A DNA stretch of 64,000 bases from Bryobacterales bacterium. Lineage in GTDB: Bacteria > Acidobacteriota > Terriglobia > Bryobacterales > Bryobacteraceae. Made by a program: the position numbers and the translations under genes. Shown here piece by piece: positions 8,606 to 15,599 of this stretch (within the stretch, counting starts at the first letter, position 1; each line of letters begins with the position of its first letter). The stretch is taken from assembly GCA_020846745.1 (NCBI GenBank), contig JADLDI010000099.1, positions 62,001-126,000 of the forward strand, read 5' to 3'. The notes beneath the pieces are model-generated. The model was not told the origin of the DNA, did not search any database, and saw nothing but the letters and a program-made list of their open reading frames with translations.

Positions 8606-9778
8606 TTAGAGGACCTGCAGGAGCAGGCACTTCAGATAGAGCGTCTCGGGGACGGTCAACAGGATGGGGTGATCGGACGATTGGGTGCGGCGTTCGAGGA
8701 CGCGGACGGTGCGATTGGCGGCAAGCGATGCCTCGGCGACGACGCCCAGCAGGTCGGCCTCTGAGACGTGGTGGGAGCAGGAGCAAGTGATGAGGATGCC
8801 GCCGGGAGAGAGGAGTTGGAGGGCGCGCTGGTTGATTTCGCGGTAGCCGCGGAGGGCGGCTCGGACGTTCTGTTTGGATTTGGCGAAGGCCGGCGGGTCG
8901 AGGACGATGAGGTCGAAGCGGCGGCGGGAGGTGGAGAAGCGGGCGAGGGCATCGAAGGCGTCGGCTTCTTTAAACGAAACGTTTCGAATTGAATTGGCCG
9001 CCGCATTCCGTTGCGCCGTCCCCAGCGCCGCCGGTGACGCGTCAATCGCTTCCACCGTTTCCGCGTGACCGGCTAAGCGCAAAGCAAAGCCACCCGTCGA
9101 GGTGAAGCAGTCTAAAGCTAGTTTGGGGTGGAACGCCTCGGCAAGGCGTGCCGCGGCCTGATAGTTTTCCCGTTGATCGAGGAAGACTCCGGTCTTTTGG
9201 CCTCCGAAGATATCGGCATAGAAGGTGAGGCCATTCATTTGGATGGGAACGAGGTCGGGCAATTCGCCGATCAGGGTTTTCTTTTCGGAGGGAAGGTTTT
9301 CGAGACGCCTCGTCGCGCTATCGTTCCGGGCGGTGATGGAAATCGGCTGCAGGGTCGCGTTGAGCGCTTCGACGATGGCTGGCGTGTCGCGATCCATGCC
9401 TTGGGTAAGGAACTGAACGGAGAGGTGGCCGGCGTAGGAATCAACGATCAAGCCCGGGAGCAGGTCGGCTTCGGAGTGGACAAGGCGGTAAGCGTTGGAG
9501 CGATGGACGATCTGCTGGCGGAGGTGGAACGCGGCGGCGATGCGGTGGCGGTAGAAGTCCGCATCAACCGGGACTGGCTTGTTGTGGAGGAACCGGAGGG
9601 TGATTTGGGAAGTGGAGGAATAATGAGCGACGCCGAGGGGCTTGGCGGAATGGTCGAGGACCAGAACTGATTCGCCCGGCTGGGCGGCGCCGCGATCGGT
9701 AATATCAGAGGAAAAGATCCAGGGATGGCCGCCGGCGAACCGTTGGGCCGCGCGGCGGCTGATCCGAACAGAGTTCAT
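8606..9778 (-). CDS. Class I SAM-dependent rRNA methyltransferase, RlmI-like
   Basis: The 390-aa product combines an N-terminal PUA-like domain (residues ~1-75, with RFAGGHPWIFSSDI) and a Rossmann SAM-binding domain (DCFTSTGGFALRLAG) with the catalytic-loop motif VLDPPAFAKSKQN. This architecture belongs to the RlmI/RlmK-type family, which makes 5-methylcytosine in 23S rRNA. A late Cys in ITCSCSHHVSE fits the catalytic cysteine of that family. The ATG at 9778 is chosen because it overlaps the htpX stop (ATGA), indicating translational coupling, and because the PUA domain starts there; the open frame upstream to 9874 lies inside htpX. The exact modified base is an inference. Confidence 0.88.
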   Translation of the reverse strand: MNSVRISRRAAQRFAGGHPWIFSSDITDRGAAQPGESVLVLDHSAKPLGVAHYSSTSQITLRFLHNKPVPVDADFYRHRIAAAFHLRQQIVHRSNAYRLVHSEADLLPGLIVDSYAGHLSVQFLTQGMDRDTPAIVEALNATLQPISITARNDSATRRLENLPSEKKTLIGELPDLVPIQMNGLTFYADIFGGQKTGVFLDQRENYQAAARLAEAFHPKLALDCFTSTGGFALRLAGHAETVEAIDASPAALGTAQRNAAANSIRNVSFKEADAFDALARFSTSRRRFDLIVLDPPAFAKSKQNVRAALRGYREINQRALQLLSPGGILITCSCSHHVSEADLLGVVAEASLAANRTVRVLERRTQSSDHPILLTVPETLYLKCLLLQVL

Positions 9779-10617
9779 GCGAGACGCTGGAGAGCAGCAA
9801 TCCTCTCTTCCGTCGCGGGGTGAGTGGAGAACAGGCGCATCATGCCGCCACCGCCGAACGGTTTCATGATCCACATGTGAGCGGTTGACGGAGGGGCGTC
9901 CATGGGGATGCGTTGCGCCCAGGAATCGAGTTTGCGGAGCGCATTGATCAGACCATAAGGCGAGCCGGTGTACTTGGCGGCGGTCGCGTCGGCTGAAAAT
10001 TCGCGGGTGCGCGAAATAGCCATCTGAATGATCATAGCGGCAATGGGCGCGAGCAGGAACATCAACATGGCCGCGATCGGGTTGGGAGCGTCCTCGTCGT
10101 CGGAGCGGCGGCCGCCGAAAAAGAAGGCCATCTGGCCGAGGAAGGAGATGGCGGAAGCGATGGTGGCGGCGACGGACGAGATCAGGATGTCGCGGTTCTT
10201 GATATGACCGAGCTCGTGGGCGATGACGCCTTCGAGTTCCTCTTCATTCATGAGCCGGACCAGGCCGGCGGTGACGGCGACGGAAGAATGATTGGGATTG
10301 CGGCCGGTGGCGAAAGCGTTCGGCGAATCTTCCGGGGTCACCCAAAGCTTGGGCATCGGCAACCCCATGCGCTGGGTGAGCCGTTCGATCAAGGGCGCAA
10401 CCCGGTAGTAGATATCTGAATTTTCGGAAGGCGAGAGCGGCTGGGCGCCGGACATCATGAGCGCCATCTTCTCGGAGAAGAAATACGAGAAGAAGTTCAT
10501 GCCGATGGCCATGGCGAGGCCGACGTAGAGTCCTTTTTCGCCGGCAATGGCACGGCCTCCGAAAAGGAGAATGCTGGACATCAGTCCTAGCAGGAACACC
10601 GTCTTCAAACCATTCAT
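9775..10617 (-). CDS. htpX: Membrane zinc metalloprotease HtpX
   Basis: HtpX is an inner-membrane protease that degrades damaged membrane proteins. This 280-aa protein has two N-terminal membrane helices (residues ~5-25 and 30-50), the catalytic zinc site HELGH (134-138), two further helices around 145-195, and the third-ligand region SRTREFSADA. Length and order match the family. It overlaps the downstream methyltransferase gene by 4 nt. The heat-shock gene hsp20 lies just upstream on the same strand but is separated by a terminator-like hairpin, so the two may respond to the same stress without being one operon. Confidence 0.95.
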   Translation of the reverse strand: MNGLKTVFLLGLMSSILLFGGRAIAGEKGLYVGLAMAIGMNFFSYFFSEKMALMMSGAQPLSPSENSDIYYRVAPLIERLTQRMGLPMPKLWVTPEDSPNAFATGRNPNHSSVAVTAGLVRLMNEEELEGVIAHELGHIKNRDILISSVAATIASAISFLGQMAFFFGGRRSDDEDAPNPIAAMLMFLLAPIAAMIIQMAISRTREFSADATAAKYTGSPYGLINALRKLDSWAQRIPMDAPPSTAHMWIMKPFGGGGMMRLFSTHPATEERIAALQRLA

Positions 10618-10720
10618 AGCGAGATCCTTTGTGTTACTACTCTTTCATTCTCATTGATTCCTCAGACAGGCGGCAAGGTTCCAGGAATCGGAAACCGCTT
10701 CAGGCTCAGGCTGAGACACG

Positions 10721-10751
10721 AAAAGCCCGAGCGCGCGATGGGCCCGGGCTT
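10721..10751 (-). terminator. Rho-independent terminator downstream of hsp20
   Basis: On the minus strand AAGCCCG pairs with CGGGCTT around a 15-nt loop. The stem is followed by TTTTCGTGTCT. It lies 44 nt past the hsp20 stop and before htpX. Confidence 0.6.
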
Positions 10752-10794
10752 CGCCGTGGAGGAATGGTTGACCGTTTGGGTGAGTGTTGTCGAT

Positions 10795-11244
10795 TTAATT
10801 GGCGTGTACGTTTACCTTCACCGACTTCGGCTTGGCGATTTCCTTTTTGCCAATCGTAATGGTGAGTACGCCGTTTTTGTAGTCGGCGTTCAATTTTTCG
10901 GGATCGACCGTTTCGGGCAGCGTGAACGCGCGGACAAACGAACCGTAGGCGCGCTCGATGCGGTGATACCCTTTGCCCTCATCCTTCTTCTCGAACTCGC
11001 GCTTACCCTTGAGGGTCAGCGTGCCGTTTTCGAAGCTGACTTCGATATCTTCCGCCTTCACGTCGGGAACATCGGCCTTGAGAACGAGTTCGTTCTGGGT
11101 TTCAACGATGTCGACGGGCGGGGTCCAGGGTTTCGAAAGGTTGCCGCCGTTGGAGAAGAACTGGTCGACGAGGGAATCGAAAGCCTGGAAAGCGGGCGCG
11201 AGGTCCGCGTGGGCAGAATCGAGGGGACGGTATTTGATAAGCAT
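10795..11244 (-). CDS. Hsp20/alpha-crystallin family small heat-shock protein
   Basis: This 149-aa ATP-independent chaperone binds unfolding proteins. The alpha-crystallin domain spans about residues 45-140, with the beta-strand motifs NELVLKADVPDVKAEDIEVS and GTLTLKGKREFE, the loop ERAYGSFVRAFTLPETVD and the C-terminal YKNGVLTITIGKKE. The start at 11244 has a GGAGGT about 11 nt upstream. Expression is likely driven by the strong promoter at 11285-11313. No CIRCE or HAIR-type element was seen in the leader. Confidence 0.95.
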   Translation of the reverse strand: MLIKYRPLDSAHADLAPAFQAFDSLVDQFFSNGGNLSKPWTPPVDIVETQNELVLKADVPDVKAEDIEVSFENGTLTLKGKREFEKKDEGKGYHRIERAYGSFVRAFTLPETVDPEKLNADYKNGVLTITIGKKEIAKPKSVKVNVHAN

Positions 11245-11284
11245 GTTAGTGATTAACCTCCATAGAAATCTTACTCACAATCTC

Positions 11285-11313
11285 AATATAAAATATGAGT
11301 ATCATGCTGTCAA
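11285..11313 (-). promoter_or_regulatory. Sigma70-type promoter for hsp20
   Basis: Reading the minus strand, TTGACA (11313-11308) is separated by exactly 17 nt from TATATT (11290-11285). The region is strikingly AT-rich compared with its surroundings. The predicted transcript start lies about 30 nt before the hsp20 start codon. A TCAA-N4-TTGA dyad sits just upstream of the -35. Confidence 0.7.
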
Positions 11314-11340
11314 TATATTTTCTTCAAAAAATTGAGATCC

Positions 11341-11390
11341 AAAAAAACAAAGCGGCCAGAACACCCCTTTATGGGTATTCCAGCCGCTTT
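11341..11390 (-). terminator. Rho-independent terminator of the sigma/anti-sigma unit
   Basis: An 8-bp outer stem, AAAGCGGC/GCCGCTTT (11349-11356 with 11383-11390), encloses an inner stem pairing GAA/TTC and ACCC/GGGT around a CTTTAT loop. On the minus strand it is followed by a run of seven T (11347-11341). It lies just after the anti-sigma gene. Confidence 0.8.
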
Positions 11391-11428
11391 CTATCGACGA
11401 AAAAAACTACAGCTTTAGAGTGAGGCCA

Positions 11429-12058
11429 TTACTTAACGGTTAAGCTGAACTCGCGAAGCAGTGCATGCGGCGCCGCCGGTTCGCTCACCCGAACCCAGTA
11501 CTCACCGGGACGGAGCGGCCGGTCGGCGAGGACCGGGAGGCGTGCGCCAGCGGGCGTAGCGCGCGTCGTGAAGACGGAATCGCCCGAAGCGGTAGCAATC
11601 GTGACCGAGTAATTTTCCCGCTCCGCGATACCGCGCAGGTCGAGCGAGAGCTGCAACCGGTAATTGGCAGGGGCGGTGACGCCGATGCCGTTATCGCCTC
11701 GCGTCGATTCCAGATTGACAGCATAGGTTCCGAGCGCCTGCTGTTCGGGGCGCGGTACAAGCATGACAATAGCGAGGACCCCGGCAGCGACGGCGCCCAA
11801 GGCGTACGTCGGCCGGACGGGTACAAGAGAGTGGAAGAACTCACGGATCCGAGCGCCGAGGCTCGGCTGGACGGTAGGTACTTTGACCGCGGCATGCCGG
11901 AGTGCTTGCAGGAAGTCATCAAATTCCTGAAGCTGATCCTGGCAATCGGCGCAGAGCAAAAGATGCTCTTCGACGCGAACCGACTGCTCCTCCGACATCC
12001 GACCCATTGCGTACAGTTCCAACTGTTCTGGTTCGATATGTGATTCAAAAGTAATCAT
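11429..12058 (-). CDS. Anti-sigma factor with zinc-finger domain
   Basis: This 209-aa membrane protein starts with a zf-HC2/ZAS-like anti-sigma module: His32, Cys36 and Cys39 in EEHLLLCADC, followed by an acidic helix (QDQLQEFDDFLQAL). One transmembrane segment lies around residues 84-105 (TYALGAVAAGVLAIVML), and a C-terminal beta-rich domain would sit in the periplasm (NYRLQLSLDLRGIAERENYSV). ZAS domains bind and silence ECF sigma factors. The sigma gene lies 167 nt upstream on the same strand, so it is the obvious partner. ATG 12058 is preferred over TTG 12064. Confidence 0.82.
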   Translation of the reverse strand: MITFESHIEPEQLELYAMGRMSEEQSVRVEEHLLLCADCQDQLQEFDDFLQALRHAAVKVPTVQPSLGARIREFFHSLVPVRPTYALGAVAAGVLAIVMLVPRPEQQALGTYAVNLESTRGDNGIGVTAPANYRLQLSLDLRGIAERENYSVTIATASGDSVFTTRATPAGARLPVLADRPLRPGEYWVRVSEPAAPHALLREFSLTVK

Positions 12059-12120
12059 TGGCAACGCCCTTTCCGGCGAGAAATGTCCTGCAACGAGCCT
12101 CCCAGGATCCCATCCGGGAG

Positions 12121-12147
12121 ACTAAAACAAACTTCTGAATGAGAAGT
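12121..12147 (-). terminator. Weak hairpin between sigma and anti-sigma genes
   Basis: ACTTCT-CATTC-AGAAGT is followed on the minus strand by TTGTTTTAGT. The AT-rich stem is weak. It could attenuate read-through from the sigma gene into the anti-sigma gene, which would set their ratio, or be chance. Confidence 0.3.
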
Positions 12148-12225
12148 GCTATGTGGTGGGGAAAATTCTCAGACCTTCAAATAGATTCGTACGTTCTGAC
12201 GAGTGGGCGGCCAGAAATGATCGGG

Positions 12226-12936
12226 TTAGGCGCTCTGGCGAAAGAAGCGGCCCATGGCTTTGCGAACGAGTTTGCGGCGGCCGAGTTCTCCGAACCTGGT
12301 TTTGGCGCGCGATTTCAACAGCCGGAACTGGGTTTCCGACAAGCCCATCTCGTCGCAGATGACCTCTTGGGGTTGTTCCTGAATATAGAACCGGGTCAGG
12401 ATTTCGCGGTCGCGCTCAGAGATCTCGTCGAGAACCTGGCGCATGATGGCGGCGCGCTGCTCCTGGATGGCGGCTTCTTCGGGATTGGATGCGCGGTCGG
12501 GAATACTATAGCCGTTTTCCATGTCGGCCTGATCGCGCCGCGTCTGGACGGCGACATCGATTTGGGCGGCGACCTGGCGGCGGACGATGGTGCGGATATA
12601 GCCGGGGAGGCGTGCGGGTTCACGCAGTTCACCGCGCCGGATCGCGTTTACCACGACAAGAAAGGCGTCGTGGATCTTGTCGTCGAGTTCTTGCGGACCC
12701 AGTTGGCGGCACAAATAAAAGCGGACACCGCGGAGAAACAGCTTATACAGCTCTTCGAGTCCCGCTTGTTCGTTGGATTGGACAAGTTCAACGAGACGGA
12801 TCCAGCGGGAGTGATCGAAAGTTTGCAGATTGGGATTGGGATTGTCCGTGCCAGAGGACTGAGTGGGCGGTTGCGGATCTGGGTCGGAGGGCGCTGTGGG
12901 CGGCATGAGTAACCCGGTAGAAGCAGCTGCGGACAT
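12226..12936 (-). CDS. ECF-like RNA polymerase sigma factor
   Basis: This 236-aa sigma factor has region 2 around residues 45-120 (GLEELYKLFLRGVRFYLCRQLG, then DKIHDAFLVVVNAIRRGELR) and region 4 around 165-220 (EISERDREILTRFYIQEQPQEVICDEMGL, with helix-turn-helix residues QFRLLKSRAKTRF). A Pro-rich, low-complexity leader of about 35 residues precedes region 2. The ATG at 12936 is chosen because the longer frame to 13071 encodes an implausible Cys-rich leader. The gene is followed by the zinc-finger anti-sigma gene. Two palindromes lie upstream (13086-13126). The stimulus is unknown. Confidence 0.85.
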   Translation of the reverse strand: MSAAASTGLLMPPTAPSDPDPQPPTQSSGTDNPNPNLQTFDHSRWIRLVELVQSNEQAGLEELYKLFLRGVRFYLCRQLGPQELDDKIHDAFLVVVNAIRRGELREPARLPGYIRTIVRRQVAAQIDVAVQTRRDQADMENGYSIPDRASNPEEAAIQEQRAAIMRQVLDEISERDREILTRFYIQEQPQEVICDEMGLSETQFRLLKSRAKTRFGELGRRKLVRKAMGRFFRQSA

Positions 12937-13085
12937 GATACGAGTACCTTTCTGGTACGAGACCTGCGGACAACCGGTGCCGCAGGGGACTGAACGTATA
13001 AAACCGCAGCGGACAACGGTTAAGGGGTGCGAGGCTGCTACCGAAGAGAGTGGCGCTGAACAGCGAGCCACCCACGCGAGATCAT

Positions 13086-13126
13086 ACCAGAGATTTTCTG
13101 GTTTTGGTACTGACCGTGACGGTCAG
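13086..13126. promoter_or_regulatory. Two adjacent palindromes upstream of the sigma gene
   Basis: The first palindrome is ACCAGA-GATTT-TCTGGT (13086-13102) and the second is CTGACCGT-G-ACGGTCAG (13110-13126, 8-bp perfect arms). They are seven bases apart in the space between the sigma gene and the small gene at 13182. They look like operator sites; the second has the geometry often bound by dimeric TetR-like repressors, which is an inference. Confidence 0.45.
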
Positions 13127-13181
13127 ACGTAATAGTACGAGAATAGCCTAGAGTTTGTATCTCTGTCGAATGGGCTACAGA

Positions 13182-13394
13182 TCAACAGGCCGAATCGAGA
13201 GAGGGGACACGAAAGGCGGGCACCGGTCGACTGCAGTGCTTCTGGCGATAGCGTTCGCGCGCGGACTCATCGAGCACCAGGATTTTGGGCGGCACGGGGT
13301 GTCGTTTCATACCCAGTACACTGTGGAACACGTCAAACAGCGCTCGATCTTCGTCCGGCATCAAACGCGCGACAATCTGGCGAATCGACTCCAT
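13182..13394 (-). CDS. Small hypothetical protein (70 aa)
   Basis: I do not recognise this protein. It is supported by a good ribosome-binding site (GGGAG seven bases before the ATG at 13394) and a plausible soluble sequence starting MESIRQIVARLMPDEDRALF, with an amphipathic N-terminal half and a basic C-terminus ending PSLDSAC. A longer frame upstream to 13472 reads Cys/Tyr-rich residues and is less likely. It is on the same strand as the sigma/anti-sigma pair and 245 nt upstream of it. A regulatory role is possible by location only. Confidence 0.5.
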   Translation of the reverse strand: MESIRQIVARLMPDEDRALFDVFHSVLGMKRHPVPPKILVLDESARERYRQKHCSRPVPAFRVPSLDSAC

Positions 13395-13829
13395 AGAAAG
13401 CTCCCGATCAAAAAGACTTCGTTCGCAGGCACGAGCGTAATAGCAGGTTCGATACCAAAGTTGGCCATCCAAAGCCTGCGGATGGAGCGCGAACTACCGG
13501 CGTTCCCGGCCCCGAGCAACAGGATGCGACGCAAGTGGCGAGAGAACAAGCAGTTGGCGATAGCGAAAGCGAGCGGCCGTGAGAAGCGCGAAGAGGCGCC
13601 GTCGAGACGAAGCGGTTTGGAGCATGTGCCGTACGACCCGCCAAAACAGTTAGCACGGCGCAAAACACGGACAATCGCACGGCGCGGCAGAGAACGGGCT
13701 CTTTCCTGGTCGGAAGATTCTGCGGCCCAGTGAAAGCATGGTGAAAGCGTGGTGAAATCATGCTGAAAGGATGAGCTGGGTGGGGATGGACGGGCGAAAT
13801 GTAACGCACCGCGCACTGGCCTGCTCTAT
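13395..13829. other. Intergenic stretch without a supported gene
   Basis: About 435 nt have long open frames on both strands but Ser/Arg/Cys-rich translations without any recognisable family or ribosome-binding site. The only clear structure is the array of four 11-nt repeats at 13730-13773. Confidence 0.5.
13730..13773 (+). repeat. Four tandem 11-nt direct repeats upstream of doxX-like gene
   Basis: The units are GTGAAAGCATG, GTGAAAGCGTG, GTGAAATCATG and CTGAAAGGATG, with no spacer. The 11-nt period places each TGAAA core on the same DNA face. This is the spacing recognised by OmpR/PhoB-type response-regulator dimers, so an activator or repressor site for the gene starting 68 nt downstream is plausible. 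Confidence 0.6.
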
Positions 13830-13841
13830 GTGGACAGCGGA

Positions 13842-14267
13842 ATGCTAAGACCGATTCAGGCGGAAAACATTGATGCGGCATTACTGGTGATCCGGCTGGT
13901 GGCCGGAATCATCTTCATGGCGCATGGGGCGCAAAAGCTGTTTGGTGCATTTGGCGGACCGGGATTGACGGCAATGGTGGGCATGCTGGGTCCGGTAGGC
14001 TACCTCGTCTCGATCGGCGAGTTCTTTGGCGGGCTCGGCCTGATTGTCGGGTTTCTCTCGCGCTTCTCCGCAGCGGCGCTGATTGTGATTATGTTAGGGG
14101 CCATTGCGACGGTCCATTGGGAGAATGGGTTCTTTCTCTCGCCCAAAATGGGCTATGAGTACAACCTGGCCTTGATTGGACTGCTGGCGGCGATTGTGCT
14201 GGCTGGTCCGGGGCGGTATGCAGCGGCCGGATCGGCTGGACTGGTTGAGCGCCGGTGGGTCCACTAA
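13842..14267 (+). CDS. DoxX family membrane protein
   Basis: This 141-aa protein has four predicted membrane helices and the family signature RLVAGIIFMAHGAQKLFGAFGG, followed by SIGEFFGGLGLIVGFLSRFSA. DoxX proteins were first seen as a subunit of an archaeal quinol oxidase; most bacterial members have poorly known roles, with some linked to redox and thiol-stress membrane complexes. ATG 13842 is preferred; a GTG at 13830 would add four residues. The four 11-nt repeats just upstream suggest specific regulation. Confidence 0.85.
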   Translation: MLRPIQAENIDAALLVIRLVAGIIFMAHGAQKLFGAFGGPGLTAMVGMLGPVGYLVSIGEFFGGLGLIVGFLSRFSAAALIVIMLGAIATVHWENGFFLSPKMGYEYNLALIGLLAAIVLAGPGRYAAAGSAGLVERRWVH

Positions 14268-14297
14268 TTAAGGGCGTGGTGAAATACGGTTCAGAAG

Positions 14298-14343
14298 GTG
14301 TCCACATGGGTGTGGACACGGCATGGGGGCGTGCGCCACGGCG
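14298..14343 (+). repeat. 46-nt direct repeat, left copy
   Basis: This copy is identical over 46 nt to 14736-14781. It begins with a perfect hairpin, GTGTCCAC-ATGGGT-GTGGACAC, and ends with a GC-rich tail containing GGCG-TG-CGCC. It sits between the DoxX gene and the nucleotidyltransferase. Confidence 0.9.
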
Positions 14344-14365
14344 TACGCAGTTGGCGTGTGGCAGA

Positions 14366-14668
14366 ATGATCGTAGTTGTGACTCTGCTGAAACTGCTACA
14401 GGAACGCCGCGAGGTGGTATTGCGGGCCGCGGCTGCCCGAGGGGCTTTCGATATCAGGGTTTTCGGATCGGTAGCGCGCGAAGAGGAGCGGTCCGATAGC
14501 GATATCGACCTTCTGGTGAAGTGGAGACCGGGGACGAGTTTGCTGGATCATGCCGCGCTGATGCTCGAGCTAGAACGACTGCTGGGGCGGAAAGTGGAAA
14601 TCGCCAGCGACGGTTGGATCCGGCCGGACATCCGGGCATCGGTATATCAGGACGCGCGACCTTTGTGA
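14366..14668 (+). CDS. Minimal nucleotidyltransferase (MNT/NTase-like antitoxin type)
   Basis: This 100-aa protein has the polymerase-beta-type nucleotidyltransferase signature GSVAREEERSDSDIDLLVKW (residues 34-53), with Asp46 and Asp48 as the metal-binding pair. It is the size of the MNT partner in HEPN-MNT toxin-antitoxin pairs, where the MNT protein neutralises the HEPN RNase by adding AMP. The usual partner should start immediately downstream, but only a short stub is there. The gene is flanked by perfect 46-nt repeats 392 nt apart. ATG 14366 is chosen because the longer frame from 14255 runs through the left repeat. Confidence 0.85.
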   Translation: MIVVVTLLKLLQERREVVLRAAAARGAFDIRVFGSVAREEERSDSDIDLLVKWRPGTSLLDHAALMLELERLLGRKVEIASDGWIRPDIRASVYQDARPL

Positions 14669-14675
14669 TAAGGGG

Positions 14676-14735
14676 ATGCGGAGCGACCTCGACCGGTTGA
14701 ACGATGGCGGTTGCGGGGTGGAGGAGGGCCAGCTT
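14676..14735 (+). pseudogene. Stub of a HEPN (DUF86-like) toxin gene, truncated at the repeat
   Basis: Seven bases after the nucleotidyltransferase stop, an ATG opens with MRSDLDRLND, which resembles the usual N-terminus of HEPN/DUF86 proteins paired with MNT genes. After about ten residues the reading becomes Gly-rich non-HEPN sequence and then enters the right-hand 46-nt repeat. The rest of a HEPN domain, including the Rx4-6H motif, is absent. The identification rests on a short match and gene order. Confidence 0.45.
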
Positions 14736-14781
14736 GTGTCCACATGGGTGTGGACACGGCATGGGGGCGTGCGCCACGGCG
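14736..14781 (+). repeat. 46-nt direct repeat, right copy
   Basis: This is a perfect copy of 14298-14343, including the 8-bp stem hairpin. Its last three bases overlap a second strong dyad (GCGGCGGG...CCCGCCGC, 14779-14803). Confidence 0.9.
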
Positions 14782-14822
14782 GCGGGCCCGGACGACCCGC
14801 CGCTGATTTAAAAAGGGAAGGG

Positions 14823-15356
14823 TCAGACTTTGAGGGTTTCCTGGCCGGCTTTCCAGGCGCAGGGGGTTAGGCCGCCGGTCTGCAGGGCGTCGAGGACGCG
14901 CAGGACTTCTTCGGGGTTGCGGCCGATAGCGAGGTCAGTGACCATGACGAAGCGGATGGTGTTGTCGGGGTCGACGATGAAGGTGGCGCGCTGGCAGACG
15001 CCTTCGTTTTTGTCGAGGATGCCGAGGGCGCCCGACAGGTCGTGCTTGACGTCGGCGAGCATTGGGAACGGAAGCTTGGCGAGATCCTTATGATCGCGGC
15101 GCCAGGCGTGGTGGACGAACTCGGAATCGGTGCTGCCGCCGAGCACCTGGGCATTGCGCTTCAAGAATTCGCCGTTCAGCTCGCCAAAGCCGGAGATTTC
15201 GGTCGGGCAAACAAACGTGAAGTCTTTGGGCCAGAAGAAGTAGACTTTCCACTTTCCTTCGTAGCTCTGGTCCGTGATGGTGGGGAAGTCGAGGCTGTCG
15301 GTTGTAACAGTAGCCTTCACCGAGAACGTGGGAAACTTATCACCTACACCTAACAT
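14823..15356 (-). CDS. 2-Cys peroxiredoxin (AhpC/Prx1-like)
   Basis: This 177-aa thiol peroxidase reduces hydrogen peroxide and organic peroxides. The peroxidatic cysteine is Cys50 in DFTFVCPTE; the resolving cysteine is Cys166 in LTPCAWKAGQETL near the C-terminus, placing it among typical 2-Cys enzymes. The conserved Trp/Arg region is present (KDLAKLPFPMLADVKHDLS). The ATG at 15356 is preceded by AGGAG; the open frame further upstream is not protein-like. No dedicated reductase (AhpF/AhpD) is adjacent. A dyad at 15474-15495 lies in the divergent promoter region. Confidence 0.93.
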   Translation of the reverse strand: MLGVGDKFPTFSVKATVTTDSLDFPTITDQSYEGKWKVYFFWPKDFTFVCPTEISGFGELNGEFLKRNAQVLGGSTDSEFVHHAWRRDHKDLAKLPFPMLADVKHDLSGALGILDKNEGVCQRATFIVDPDNTIRFVMVTDLAIGRNPEEVLRVLDALQTGGLTPCAWKAGQETLKV

Positions 15357-15473
15357 GTTGTCATAACTCCTGAAGAAAATCTTTGCGGATCCCGATTGGC
15401 GAGCATGCCGCGCCAGGACGCGTATTGAAATGCTGCGTCCGCCCCCCAAATTCCGGCTGGCGGCGCTCGCCCA

Positions 15474-15495
15474 AATCCTTACTCTAGTCCAGAAT
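15474..15495. promoter_or_regulatory. Imperfect dyad in the peroxiredoxin/PSD1 divergent region
   Basis: AATCCTTACT-CT-AGTCCAGAAT forms two 10-nt half-sites that share AnTCnnnACT around a 2-nt centre. The spacing resembles Rrf2/IscR-type operators, but several positions do not match. It is the only dyad noticed between the two divergent genes. Confidence 0.3.
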
Positions 15496-15599
15496 ACAAT
15501 GCGCAGCCATGATGGCCACGCGAGGTCTAAACGTTGGATGCAGGGCGGGTGGGCGAGGATGCAACGGGAGCATATAAGATAGAAGCAATTCAAACGGGA

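Noticed and set aside
13155-13733. 192-aa + strand frame upstream of doxX
   Set aside because: No ribosome-binding site; Arg/Ser-rich and without family resemblance; it runs antisense to a better-supported 70-aa gene.
13361-13881. Long minus-strand frames (150-157 aa)
   Set aside because: Ser/Arg/Cys-rich composition and overlap with the 11-nt repeat array; mutually overlapping frames with no family.
14779-14803. Strong hairpin as terminator of the peroxiredoxin gene
   Set aside because: On the minus strand the T-run precedes rather than follows the stem, so a classic terminator is not supported.
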